Positions 27,101 through 35,273 are shown, numbered from the stretch's first letter. The stretch: DNA of 51,544 nt from an uncultured Lachnospiraceae bacterium (GCA_947626285.1 CANQRR010000024.1:1-51544), one strand, 5' to 3'. Program-made: numbers and translations. The notes: generated by a model from the sequence alone, not told the origin.

Positions 27101-27299
27101 ACACAGGTATCCACCAGAAGGGATGGAAGACGCAGTTCAGACTATTATGACACAGTGCGAGCTTTGGACAGATAATATGGAGATGGAAGAGCAGGACAAA
27201 AAAGTTGTGGAATATTCATTTTCAGAGGCTCCTGAATTGAGCATGGTTGCAGAGGAACTTATGCCATATGGGAGAAAGAATGATGACTGGAGGGAATAA
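24126..27299 (+). pseudogene. hsdR: Type I restriction endonuclease HsdR, split by an amber stop
   Basis: Read through, the protein would be 1057 residues, a normal HsdR length. The first 165 codons (24126-24623) hold the RecB-like nuclease: RPDIILFLNGLPVVIIELKS with its D ... ExK acids. A TAG at 24621-24623 interrupts the conserved stretch that then continues LRNYMQEISSMFIYNA in the same frame. In other HsdR proteins this spot reads AYxQLRNYM, so a CAG to TAG change is the simplest cause. AAAGGAG precedes the ATG at 24126. Without readthrough the nuclease and motor are separate polypeptides and restriction is probably lost. A sequencing error or suppression is not excluded. Confidence 0.85.
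24636..27299 (+). CDS. HsdR motor fragment (downstream of the amber stop)
   Basis: An 887-codon frame from the ATG at 24636, 12 bases after the stop, with no clear ribosome binding site. It holds the SF2 translocase: Walker A FWHTQGSGKSLSM (near residue 119), VVLTDRNDLDDQL, DEAH in IVMADEAHRGQYG, YIGFTGTPI and QAIARVNRVFRDKEGG. The C-terminal part is the helical domain that docks on HsdM/HsdS. If translated by coupling it would be a motor without nuclease. It ends four bases before the next gene. Confidence 0.75.
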   Translation: MQEISSMFIYNAICVMSDMGISKAGTITSGEDRFMEWKTKDGNYENTQFAQFDTFFEGIFQRERLLDIIRNFICFSNEGLNQIKILAGYHQYFAVRKAIESTRHAAITDGKGGVFWHTQGSGKSLSMVFYAHLLQEALDSPTIVVLTDRNDLDDQLYSQFAKCKRFLRQEPVHAESREHLKGLLAGRKANGIIFTTMQKFEESQEALSERRNIIVMADEAHRGQYGLAEKIKITKNEDGEEVAKRIVGTARIIRNSLPNATYIGFTGTPISSKDRSTREVFGDYIDIYDMTQAVEDGATRPVYYESRVIKLKLDEETLRLIDAEYDIMANNADPNVIEKSKHELGRMEAVLGNEETIHSLVCDILDHYENYRENLLTGKAMIVAYSRAIAMKIYNQILALRPNWTDKIAVVMTESNKDPEEWRNIIGNKHHKNELAKIFKDNESPLKIAIVVDMWLTGFDVPSLATMYVYKPMSGHNLMQAIARVNRVFRDKEGGLVVDYVGIASALKQAMNDYTVRDRKNYGDTDVAKVAYPKFLEKLSICRDLFHGYDYSKFATGSDLERAKTISGAVNFIVDREMGEEKETFVKEALMLHQSLSLCASLVPEDLRFEAAFFEAVRVLTVRLMNQGNGGSKISLPEMNQRINDLLKQSIKSEGVINLFSDVQQEFSLFDPKFLEEISKMKEKNLAVELLKKLIAEQVQVYRRTNVVKSEKFSEIIQRSMNAYLNGLLTNEQVIEELLNLAKQIANAQKEGEKLGLTADELAFYDALTKPQAIKDFYENEELIAITKELAETLRKNRTIDWQRRDSARAKMRMLIKKLLKKHRYPPEGMEDAVQTIMTQCELWTDNMEMEEQDKKVVEYSFSEAPELSMVAEELMPYGRKNDDWRE

Positions 27300-27302
27300 T
27301 GT

Positions 27303-29372
27303 ATGGATGCAAGGAAAGGTAATATCTATGAAATATTAAATGGAAACAAGCAGTTTTTACTTCCTGTTTATCAGAGATATTATAGTTGGAATAGAGAGCA
27401 ATGTGAGAGACTTTGGAATGATATTGTTGATATGCAGAGAAAAGGTAAAGCTGGGCATTTTGTTGGATCAATCGTGAATATCGCAGAACAGGCAATGCCA
27501 ACAGGCGTACAGAAATTTATGATTATTGATGGGCAGCAGAGGATGACAACGCTTACACTGCTTTTGCTTGCTTTAAGGAATTATGCAGTAAAAAATCCGG
27601 AAGATACTACAATTAATGCGCGACGCATTGATAATATGCTGTTAAAAAATGAGTATGAAAGTGGTGATGAAAGATATAAATTACTTTTGACTGAAACAGA
27701 CAGAGATATCCTGATTAATCTTGTAGAAGATAAGCCAATTCCTGACGCAAAGAAATCAAAACTATTGGATAGTTATGTATTTTTTGCGGGGAAAATTGCC
27801 GACAAGGAATTGACACCTTTAGAAATCTATGAATCTATCGGAAAGCTGCAAATTGTCAATATTACATTGGAGAGGAGTATTGACGATGCTCAGGCTATAT
27901 TTGAAAGTTTGAATTCGACAGGTAAGGAATTGTCTGAATCAGATCTTATTAGGAATTATGTTTTGATGGGACTTGAACCTGCGGAGCAGACATATGTCTA
28001 TGAGCATTTTTGGAGACCGATGGAGCTTCTATTTGTTTATGAAACGCAGGATTCGATTATGGATCGATTTTTCCGTGACTATCTGACCATGAAACTTACG
28101 AGGATCCCCAAACAAAATCGAGTGTATGAAGAATTTAAGCTATATCATTTAAACTGCGAATTTGGTTCTATCAGGGAATTGTGTCAAGATTTATATTCCT
28201 ATGCGAAATATTATACGGATATGGTGTTTGGACGTAGTGATAACAAGACACTTAAGGCTTTATATAAAGATATCAACGATTTGAGAATGGAAGTTTCATA
28301 TCCGTTTTTGCTGAAAGTACATAATGATCATTCAGAAGGTATTATTTCAGAAAGTGAACTTCTTGAAATTATTCATCTGTGCATTAGCTATGTTTTCCGG
28401 CGTAGTATCTGTGATATACCGACGAACTCTTTAAATAAAACATTTGCCACTCTTCGTAATGAGATTAGGCCAAATGATTATTTGAATTCCATTAAAGCAT
28501 TTTTCATATTGCGTGATGATTATAAAGAGTTTCCAGATGATAATAAATTTACTACAGCTTTTATGACCAGGGACATCTACAATATGCGATCGCGAAATTT
28601 TATACTTAGTCATCTGGAGAATTATGATAATAAAGCTTCAATTATTATTGAGAATTATACAATTGAGCATATCATGCCACAGAACAGTAATTTAAACGCT
28701 GAATGGAAAGAAGAGCTTGGGCCAAACTGGCGTGAGATTCAAAAGACCTACTTACATACCATAGGGAACTTAACATTGACGGCATATAATTCTGAAATGA
28801 GCGACCATGCGTTTATGGTGAAGATGAATATGGCCGGAGGGTTTAAAGAAAGTGCGCTTAAACTGAATGCATATATTGTAAAGCAGACGGAATGGAACGA
28901 AGATCATATCAAAGAACGGGCTCATTTGCTAGCAGAAAAAGCTAAGATTATTTGGGCATATCCTACCATGACCACAGCCGAATTGGCGCGATATCAAATA
29001 ATAGAGAAACCAGCACAACGATATAGTTTAGACACCTATGATATTAATGCATTTACTAAAATGCTATTTAAGGCACTTGATCGGCGTATTCTTAATCTTT
29101 CTCCAAATGTCAAGCGGGAGTTTAAAAAATTATATATTGCTTATAAACTGGATACCAATTTTGCGGATATTGTTATACAGAAACAAAGGCTTCGCATTTC
29201 CGTTAACATGAAATTCTATGATATTTTCGATCCAAACCATATTTGCCGGGATATTACGGGTCTCGGACGTTGGGGAAATGGTGATGTTGAACTATTTTTG
29301 GAACATGTATCCGATGTAGATCAAGTGATGGAAATTATTGAGCAATCCTATAGATCACAAGCAGATGAATAA
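27303..29372 (+). CDS. DUF262/DUF1524 (GmrSD-like) protein in the type I RM operon
   Basis: A 689-residue protein. DUF262 is seen in LLPVYQRYYSWNREQCERLW and IIDGQQRMTTLTLLLLAL (near residue 72). DUF1524 has YTIEHIMPQN (near 452) and HTIGNLTLTAYNSEMSDH, with the HNH-type His and Asn. A further C-terminal domain of about 100 residues (FTKMLFKALDRRILNLSPNV onward) resembles DUF5655. Related proteins (GmrSD, SspE, BrxU) restrict modified DNA using nucleotide-controlled endonuclease activity. The GGAGGG site and the three-base gap after hsdR make it the last gene of the operon. It may add a second restriction activity to the type I system. Confidence 0.87.
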   Translation: MDARKGNIYEILNGNKQFLLPVYQRYYSWNREQCERLWNDIVDMQRKGKAGHFVGSIVNIAEQAMPTGVQKFMIIDGQQRMTTLTLLLLALRNYAVKNPEDTTINARRIDNMLLKNEYESGDERYKLLLTETDRDILINLVEDKPIPDAKKSKLLDSYVFFAGKIADKELTPLEIYESIGKLQIVNITLERSIDDAQAIFESLNSTGKELSESDLIRNYVLMGLEPAEQTYVYEHFWRPMELLFVYETQDSIMDRFFRDYLTMKLTRIPKQNRVYEEFKLYHLNCEFGSIRELCQDLYSYAKYYTDMVFGRSDNKTLKALYKDINDLRMEVSYPFLLKVHNDHSEGIISESELLEIIHLCISYVFRRSICDIPTNSLNKTFATLRNEIRPNDYLNSIKAFFILRDDYKEFPDDNKFTTAFMTRDIYNMRSRNFILSHLENYDNKASIIIENYTIEHIMPQNSNLNAEWKEELGPNWREIQKTYLHTIGNLTLTAYNSEMSDHAFMVKMNMAGGFKESALKLNAYIVKQTEWNEDHIKERAHLLAEKAKIIWAYPTMTTAELARYQIIEKPAQRYSLDTYDINAFTKMLFKALDRRILNLSPNVKREFKKLYIAYKLDTNFADIVIQKQRLRISVNMKFYDIFDPNHICRDITGLGRWGNGDVELFLEHVSDVDQVMEIIEQSYRSQADE

Positions 29373-29453
29373 TTATTGTTAACAATGAGAAATGTTTTTA
29401 TATCTATCTTAAGGATAGAATTGGAGAAAAATGCAACAAAGGAGTGACATCCC

Positions 29454-30137
29454 ATGAGCCATACCAAAACCAAATCTCACATGCCGCAGATCGGAGAGGC
29501 GCTCTTTTGCATCGCCTACTTACTATTTGACTTGATTGCGGCTGTTATCTTTTTCGTGAACGCGAAGGACAACCGGGCGCTTCTGCTGTTCGGAGTATTG
29601 ACGTTTGTTCTCGGCGGCGGAGATGCGTTTCACTTGATCCCGAGGATTATTAAGGCATTTCAAGGCGATTCCAAAAAACTTGAATGGTGGTCCGGGCTGG
29701 GTCTGATGATTTCTTCTATTACAATGACGATCTTCTATGTGCTGCTGTTTTATGTGTGGAGAGCTATCTTCCCGGGAATCGAATATCCTGCGGCGTTGCT
29801 CTGGCTGATCTGGATCAGCGCAATTCTGCGTATCATGTTGTGCCTGTTCCCGCAGAATAACTGGTTCCATGCGGAGGGGAATCCGCGGTGGGGTGTTTAC
29901 CGGAACCTGCCGTTTGCGGTGACGGGCCTGTGCCTTGTGACCCTGTTCGCGCTGTCCGGAAATACTGGAGGATACGGTCTGTGGCGGATGTCAATCGCTA
30001 TTGTGATCAGCTTTGCTTGCTACTTTCCGGTGGTGCTCTGGGGCAAGAAAAAGCCGATGGTCGGGATGCTGATGATGCCGAAGACCGCGGCGTATGTCTG
30101 GATGATCTGCATGGGGCTTGGATTGATCGGGCGATAG
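29454..30137 (+). CDS. Polytopic membrane protein of unknown function
   Basis: A 227-residue protein with about seven hydrophobic segments, among them ALFCIAYLLFDLIAAVIFF, ALLLFGVLTFVLGGGDAFHL, SSITMTIFYVLLFYVW, ALLWLIWISAILRIML and a last helix AAYVWMICMGLGLIG. Polar landmarks are AFHLIPRI, PQNNWF and GNPRWG. I do not recognise the family. GGAGTGACATCCC precedes the ATG. Its base composition is like the chromosome to the right, not like the island to the left, so it marks the island's right edge. The next gene is about 200 bases away. Confidence 0.75.
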   Translation: MSHTKTKSHMPQIGEALFCIAYLLFDLIAAVIFFVNAKDNRALLLFGVLTFVLGGGDAFHLIPRIIKAFQGDSKKLEWWSGLGLMISSITMTIFYVLLFYVWRAIFPGIEYPAALLWLIWISAILRIMLCLFPQNNWFHAEGNPRWGVYRNLPFAVTGLCLVTLFALSGNTGGYGLWRMSIAIVISFACYFPVVLWGKKKPMVGMLMMPKTAAYVWMICMGLGLIGR

Positions 30138-30345
30138 CTAATTTAAAAACGTTGTATTCTTATTGGAAATCTGCTAAAATCAAAACACAACTTGCCATTG
30201 AAGATGGACATTGTTTGACAAAGGGAAATGCCGGGAAAAGTAAAGAGTCATGAAGAAATTCCAGGAAATCCGGGAAGCTCTGGGAAATCCTAAAAAATCC
30301 ATGAGAGACGAGCGACAAGAAATGACGAAAAAGGGAGGGGTTGCG

Positions 30346-31167
30346 ATGAGAAGATCCGGGCGATTGGTTTCAGTGATCTGTGTGATGGCGGTGCTGCTGT
30401 GTCTGGCGATCGGGACGACTGCGCAGGCGGAACCGAAGGCGTACGACTATCTGCTGCCGGCGGCGGATACTCGTAATTACACGGAGGAAGAGATCCGGGA
30501 TATGCCGCCGCAGGTGATCACCTACGCGAAAAATGAGATCTACGCAAGGCATGGGAGAAAGTTTATGTCGCAGGAGCTGGCGGCCTGGTTCGGCGTGCAG
30601 TCGTGGTATTCCGGGACGACGGAGCCGGAAGCGTTTGACCCGGGTATCCTGAACAGCTATGAGACAGCGAATATTGCGGCGCTGGAGAAGCGGGAAAAGG
30701 AGCTTGGTGAAGACGCCTATACGCTGGACCTCGTCGGCTGGGACACGCAGGCGGTCGACAGCTATCTGTCTGCACAGGCCTCCGTCCCGAGCATTGCGGA
30801 CGGGATGGAGCTGATTCATATTTTTTCAACGGATTATTTCAGCTTCGATATTCCGGACGTCTGGGCGGCGATCGATTTTGTCTGCATTCCGGACACGGAG
30901 GATTCCATTTCGTTCTACTGCAAACCTGCATGGGGCGAGGAAGGACAGGAGGACGGGAAGGTCTGTACGGTCCTTCGGGAGTATGAATATGTCGAGCCGG
31001 ATTATTATCCGTCGGCGGTTTATCTGGGCGACAGGGACGGAAGCTATTACTATCTGCTGTATCCGACCGATGTGAGATACGATCCTTCGGACCAGACGGT
31101 CATGGGCCAGTACAATGCAATGCGCGAGGCGGCGGAGGAGATTCCGACGACTTTTGTGCTGAAATAA
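30346..31167 (+). CDS. Exported YARHG-domain protein
   Basis: A 273-residue protein. The N-terminus is a signal peptide: RRSGR, then LVSVICVMAVLLCLAIG and a likely cut after TTAQA. A YARHG domain follows (ITYAKNEIYARHGRKFMSQE, then FGVQSWYSG), a small extracellular module common in Firmicutes surface proteins. The second half (FSTDYFSFDIPDVWAAIDF) resembles a beta-rich domain of no certain function. The start at 30346 follows AAGGGAGGGG; the frame is open further upstream to 30250 but the signal peptide fits only the later start. It is probably located outside the membrane. Confidence 0.8.
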   Translation: MRRSGRLVSVICVMAVLLCLAIGTTAQAEPKAYDYLLPAADTRNYTEEEIRDMPPQVITYAKNEIYARHGRKFMSQELAAWFGVQSWYSGTTEPEAFDPGILNSYETANIAALEKREKELGEDAYTLDLVGWDTQAVDSYLSAQASVPSIADGMELIHIFSTDYFSFDIPDVWAAIDFVCIPDTEDSISFYCKPAWGEEGQEDGKVCTVLREYEYVEPDYYPSAVYLGDRDGSYYYLLYPTDVRYDPSDQTVMGQYNAMREAAEEIPTTFVLK

Positions 31168-31191
31168 AAGAAAGACAGGGAGGAACCATTC

Positions 31192-31809
31192 ATGAAAGTT
31201 TTGATCGTTAACGGAAGCCCGCGGAAAGACGGGAACACGTCCATCGCGGTGCGCGAGATGGAGAAGGTCTTCGCGGAGAACGGCGTCGAGGTTGAGACGA
31301 TGCAGATCGGCAATCAGGCGATCCGCGGCTGCATTGCCTGCGGGGGCTGCGCGCAGAAGGGGAAATGCGTCTTTGACGACGCAGTGAACGAGGCGGCCCC
31401 GAAATTTGAGGCGGCGGACGGACTGGTGGTCGCGAGCCCGGTCTATTACGCGTCCGCGAACGCGACGCTGATCGCGTTTCTGGACCGGCTGTTTTACAGC
31501 ACAAGCTTCGACAAGACAATGAAGGTCGGCGCGAGCGTGGTCTGCGCGCGGCGCGGCGGTTGTTCGGCGACGTTCGACGAGCTGAACAAGTACTTCACGA
31601 TCGCCAATATGCCGGTGGCGTCGAGCCAGTACTGGAACAGCATCCACGGGCGCGGCAAGGGAGAGGCTGAGATGGACGAGGAGGGCAAGCAGACGATGCG
31701 TGTGCTTGCGCGGAACATGACCTTCCTGATGAAGAGCATCGCGCTCGGCAAGGAGCAGTTCGGACTGCCTGAGACGGAAGAGCATGCGTGGACGCACTTC
31801 ATCCGGTAA
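31192..31809 (+). CDS. Flavodoxin-fold NAD(P)H:FMN oxidoreductase-like protein
   Basis: A 205-residue protein. It opens with VLIVNGSPRKDGNTS, the FMN-phosphate loop of the flavodoxin/iron-sulfur flavoprotein group. GCIACGGCAQKGKC (near residue 45) is the compact cysteine motif seen in this group, where it may hold a cluster or serve as a redox site. VVASPVYYASANATLIAFLD is the second flavin-contact segment. It is a likely cytoplasmic flavin-dependent reductase of unknown substrate. GGGAGGAACC precedes the ATG. A hairpin follows the stop and overlaps the next gene's ribosome binding site. Confidence 0.88.
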   Translation: MKVLIVNGSPRKDGNTSIAVREMEKVFAENGVEVETMQIGNQAIRGCIACGGCAQKGKCVFDDAVNEAAPKFEAADGLVVASPVYYASANATLIAFLDRLFYSTSFDKTMKVGASVVCARRGGCSATFDELNKYFTIANMPVASSQYWNSIHGRGKGEAEMDEEGKQTMRVLARNMTFLMKSIALGKEQFGLPETEEHAWTHFIR

Positions 31810-31828
31810 AATAGATTTCTCACAGAAT

Positions 31829-31866
31829 CCTCCCGGGGTACATACAGTATTCCGGGAGGTGTTTTG
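31829..31866 (+). terminator. Hairpin that also covers the SDR ribosome binding site
   Basis: CCTCCCGG (31829-31836) pairs with CCGGGAGG (31852-31859), followed by TGTTTT. It looks like a terminator for the flavoprotein gene, but the right arm contains GGGAGGT, the ribosome binding site 8 bases before the SDR start. The hairpin may thus end transcription or hide the site. Confidence 0.65.
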
Positions 31867-31867
31867 C

Positions 31868-32887
31868 ATGGAGCAGAAGCTTGGTTACAGGAACACAGAG
31901 GGACGAAGCGGTGAAGACCGCAGTCGTGCGGCTGCCATGGGGAACAGCGGACGGATGCAAGGGAGAGATACCTGCGGGTGCGGGAAAGAGTGCGGCGATT
32001 ACAATTACGGAACCGTGCAGGAGTGCGAGCAGATCACGCTTGCTTTTCCGCCTCAGCATCAGGACAAACAGCCGGGAATCGAATCCATCATGGATCCGAA
32101 GCCGTTGTCTGAACGGGAATCCTGCGGGAGAAGACTGGAGGGAAAAGTCGCGCTGATCACCGGCGGGGACAGCGGCATCGGCCGCGCGGTCGCATACGAT
32201 TTTGTGAAAGCCGGGGCGTCGGTTGCGCTCGTGTATTATGACGAAGAGCAGGACGCGGCTGAGACGGAGCGGCGGATCCGGCAGCTGGGAGGAGCGTGCA
32301 TGCTTCTCAGAGGCGACCTGAAGGAATGCAGCTTCGCACAGGATTGCGTCGACAGGACGATGCAGCGCTTCGGGAAGCTGGATGTTCTTGTGAACAACCA
32401 TGCGGTTCAGTTTATTCAGGACAGCATTCTGGACATTTCGCCGGAACAGCTTGATCTGGTGTTTCAGAACAATATCATCTCATTCTTTTATTTGATCCAG
32501 GCGGCGCTTCCGCACATGAAAAAAGGAAGCAGCATCATCAATACCACTTCCGTTACAGCTTATCAGGGGCACAAAAAATTGATCGACTACAGCGCTACGA
32601 AGGGCGCGATCGTTGCACTCACGCGTTCGCTGGCCCTGTCGCTCGCGGAAAAAGGGATCCGTGTAAACGGCGTTGCGCCGGGCCCGATCTGGACGCCGCT
32701 GATCCCCGCATCTTTTTCCGCGGAGGAGGTCGCGACGTTTGGGAGAAAGACTTCGCAGGTGCCGTTGATGCGCGCAGGTCAGCCGTGCGAGGTATCGCCG
32801 TGCTATGTGTTCCTTGCCTCTGACGACGCGTCTTATATGACGGGGCAGGTGCTGCACCCGAACGGCGGGACAATCGTCGGGGCGTAA
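31868..32887 (+). CDS. Short-chain dehydrogenase/reductase (YhdF/YghA type)
   Basis: A 339-residue oxidoreductase. The nucleotide-binding motif is VALITGGDSGIGRA (near residue 98), NNHAV replaces the usual NNAG, and the catalytic Tyr-Lys pair is in DYSATKGA. The tail MTGQVLHPNGG is typical. The segment FPPQHQDKQPGIESIMDPKP before the Rossmann fold marks the YhdF/YghA subgroup, often linked to stress response. An unusual Cys-rich stretch (CGCGKECG) lies near residue 37 in the extension. The start at 31868 follows GGGAGGT. Substrate unknown. Confidence 0.9.
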   Translation: MEQKLGYRNTEGRSGEDRSRAAAMGNSGRMQGRDTCGCGKECGDYNYGTVQECEQITLAFPPQHQDKQPGIESIMDPKPLSERESCGRRLEGKVALITGGDSGIGRAVAYDFVKAGASVALVYYDEEQDAAETERRIRQLGGACMLLRGDLKECSFAQDCVDRTMQRFGKLDVLVNNHAVQFIQDSILDISPEQLDLVFQNNIISFFYLIQAALPHMKKGSSIINTTSVTAYQGHKKLIDYSATKGAIVALTRSLALSLAEKGIRVNGVAPGPIWTPLIPASFSAEEVATFGRKTSQVPLMRAGQPCEVSPCYVFLASDDASYMTGQVLHPNGGTIVGA

Positions 32888-32934
32888 AGGAGTGCAGTTG
32901 TCGGAATCCAGATCCGTGTCATGCCGCAGATGTG

Positions 32935-33438
32935 TTATTCCTCGGGATGGATGACTGCGGCGGATGGCTGGTCGGGACCTGACCCTAGCACCTGCTCTCT
33001 GCATGCGCTGACCGGGTACCAGGAACAGTCCCCGCAGATATAGTCCATGACTTCAGGGGTTATCGTCTTGCGGATTATGCGGACCAAATTCTGGTAAATA
33101 TACGTTTTTTCCTCCAGATGAAAGCATTCGGCCGTCTTTTGGTCGAGTGCTTTCACTTTTTCATTTGTGCGGCAAAGATCTTCTCCCAGACGATTGGGGC
33201 ATGCGCTGCACAGATCGTCCGTGGAAAAGACAAGCATGACAGGGGTCTGCTCTTCCGTGCGCAGCCGATGAACGACCTCATCCATGCGCGTTTTGAACGT
33301 GTCGTCGTAGCCGACTCCCGAATATCCCTGAGTACAGAGAAGATGGTGCGGCCGCAGCCGGATCGCGTATTTGCGTTCTTTTTCTGTATCCGGCTCCCCG
33401 CAGGAGACGGAGATTTTGATGTTGATGTTCAGTTCCAT
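32935..33438 (-). CDS. DUF1284 domain protein
   Basis: A 167-residue protein. The DUF1284 signature IRLRPHHLLCTQGYSGVGY begins near residue 25. Cysteines in LCSACPNR, DLCRTN, CGDCSW and SACR could bind an iron-sulfur cluster or zinc. The function of the family is unknown. Its start (ATG at 33438) lies inside the last codons of bioY, a 10-base overlap, so the two are co-translated and probably share the BirA-controlled promoter. A short nonconserved tail ends the protein. Confidence 0.85.
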   Translation of the reverse strand: MELNINIKISVSCGEPDTEKERKYAIRLRPHHLLCTQGYSGVGYDDTFKTRMDEVVHRLRTEEQTPVMLVFSTDDLCSACPNRLGEDLCRTNEKVKALDQKTAECFHLEEKTYIYQNLVRIIRKTITPEVMDYICGDCSWYPVSACREQVLGSGPDQPSAAVIHPEE

Positions 33439-33986
33439 GCCAGATTCCCCAGCCTTTCGCGAATCTGGAAACCCATGAAGGAGGCCAGCACGGCCTTGAT
33501 GACCGCGGTCGGTATGAACGGCAGGACGCAGGCCGTGACGCCGGTGACGACAGGGGACTTTGTGATCAGGCAGAAGAACAGCACGCCGACCACGTAGTTG
33601 AGCACGGTGCCGAACACCAGCCAGAACACATAGACCCATCTGGAGCGGTGGAAACGGTCTGCGCCGTAGCCGATCGCGAACGCCATGAGCGGGAACGACA
33701 GCAGAAATCCGCCGGTCGGGTCGACGAAGTACTGAAATCCGCCGGTAAATCCAGCAAACACGGGAGCGCCGACCGCGCCGAGCAGAAGGTAAGCCAGAGC
33801 TGCGATCGCGCTCTTTTTCGCGCCGAGAAGGACGGCGACGAGCGTGATCGCGAAGGTCTGCATCGTCATCGGCACGCCCATCGGCATGGGTATGGAGATC
33901 TGCGCCATGACCGCGATCACCGCGGTGCACAGGGCGATCATAGTTAAATCCTGCAGGGAAAGTTTTGCATCTGTCGTAGGTTTCAT
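33429..33986 (-). CDS. bioY: BioY biotin transporter (ECF S component)
   Basis: A 185-residue membrane protein with six hydrophobic segments. It has the BioY landmarks IALCTAVIAVMAQISIPMPM, VPMTMQTFAITL, GAVGAPVFAGFTGG and PTGGFLLSFPLMAF. It captures biotin in the cytoplasmic membrane, alone or with the shared EcfAAT module, which is not in this window. The start at 33986 is supported by the family's usual N-terminal length. Upstream, at 34121-34151, is a BirA-type operator, so biotin level probably controls this gene and the overlapping DUF1284 gene. Confidence 0.93.
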   Translation of the reverse strand: MKPTTDAKLSLQDLTMIALCTAVIAVMAQISIPMPMGVPMTMQTFAITLVAVLLGAKKSAIAALAYLLLGAVGAPVFAGFTGGFQYFVDPTGGFLLSFPLMAFAIGYGADRFHRSRWVYVFWLVFGTVLNYVVGVLFFCLITKSPVVTGVTACVLPFIPTAVIKAVLASFMGFQIRERLGNLAWN

Positions 33987-34120
33987 CGTCTGTATTCTCC
34001 AGTCCGCCGCCGCTTAAGCGGCAATCGTTATCATGCCGCCGAGGACGCTCCGGAAAATACCAATGAACCGGAAGCACCCTCGACTGCAATGCACTGCAAG
34101 TATAAAGGCTGTCCGTCTGA

Positions 34121-34151
34121 TTGTCAACCAAAAATATAAATTAGTTGACAA
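34121..34151 (-). promoter_or_regulatory. BirA-type operator for bioY
   Basis: TTGTCAAC (34121-34128) and GTTGACAA (34144-34151) form a perfect inverted repeat with a 15-base AT-rich spacer. This fits the BirA box of Firmicutes (TTGTnAAC, 14-16 bases, GTTnACAA). It lies 135 bases before the bioY start. On the minus strand the left arm also reads as a TTGACA-like -35 element. Confidence 0.8.
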
Positions 34152-34260
34152 ATAAAAATGATGCGGATTTCAATATGCGCCAAAATAGGGGAGACATTTC
34201 GCGCAAAATGTGCTAGAATGAAAAACAATGTTGAGACAAAGCAGATGGAGGTGGAACACA

Positions 34261-35132
34261 TGGCACTGAAGGATTACAGGTTCGACGGAAGCAGCAAGCT
34301 GAATCTGAAAAAACTGCCGACGAACAGCGGCAAGGATAAAGTTGACAAGGAAGAGATTCTGAAGAAGACGGAGAAGAACCAGCTGAAGATCCAGGAGCTC
34401 CAGGACCGGCTTTACGCGGACGGCAGGGAGGGCCTGATCATTGTGCTTCAGGCGATGGATGCAGCCGGCAAGGACAGCACGGTCAAACACGTGATGGGCG
34501 GCGTGAATCCGCAGGGCGTGGACGTGTACAGCTTTAAACAGCCGAATTCGGAGGAGCTGGCGCACGATTTCCTCTGGCGTGTGAACAAGTGCCTGCCGCA
34601 GCGCGGGAAGATGGCGATCTTCAACCGCTCTTATTATGAGGACGTGCTGGTGGTCCAGGTGCACAAGCTGAACAAGACCTACCACATGGCGAAGCGGATT
34701 ACGGGGCAGAGCGACAAGGAGTTTTTCAAGAAACGTTACAGCCAGATTCGAAACTATGAGGAATATCTGTACGAAAACAGTTATCGCACGGTCAAGATCT
34801 TCCTGAACGTCTCAAAGGAGAAACAGAAGGAGCGTTTCCTGGAGCGTATTGACACGCCGGCGAAGAACTGGAAGTTCTCTCATTCCGATCTGAAGGAGCG
34901 CGCTTTGTGGGACACGTACCATAAGGTCTACGAGGATGTGATCAATGCGACGGCGACGAAGGAGAATCCGTGGTATGTGCTTCCGGCGGATCAGAAGTGG
35001 TACACGCGGTACCTGGTTTCGGAGGCAGTCTTAAAGACGCTTGAGGAGATCGATCCGCAGTATCCTAAGATGCCGAAGGAAGAGCGCGTGATGCTCAAGG
35101 ACTGCAGGGCACAGTTGATGAAAGAGAAATAG
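34261..35132 (+). CDS. PPK2 family polyphosphate kinase/phosphotransferase
   Basis: A 290-residue protein. Walker A-like MDAAGKDS lies near residue 66, followed by HVMGGVNPQGVDVYSFKQPN and a Walker B-type stretch MAIFNRSYYEDVLVV. FLERIDTPAKNWKFSHSDLKER is the lid module. These are PPK2 hallmarks: phosphate transfer between polyphosphate and nucleotides in the cytoplasm. The nucleotide preference cannot be read. The start at 34261 follows GATGGAGGTGG; the open frame to 34158 lacks the family N-terminus. It is divergent from bioY and stands before glmM. Confidence 0.92.
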
Positions 35133-35273
35133 AGGAAGACGGAGAAGGCTTCTAAGACAGATGATCAGAGAAAAAACGACAGGAACAGGACCATAGGGGG
35201 AAAATCCTGGCGGGAGATGTAATACAATAGAATGATAAAAGTGGGACGGAATGTCCCGGAACGGAGTGGAACA

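Noticed and set aside
16481-29372. A complete BREX, DISARM or Gabija locus
   Set aside because: No PglX, PglZ, BrxL, DrmA or GajA/GajB pair is present; the genes fit type I RM plus separate modules.
30826-31869. A 347-codon minus-strand frame
   Set aside because: It crosses two plus-strand genes with clear domains (YARHG protein and flavoprotein) and has no motif of its own.
32935-34131. A 398-codon minus-strand frame joining DUF1284 to an upstream region
   Set aside because: The upstream part is an out-of-frame reading of bioY; the true DUF1284 start is at 33438.
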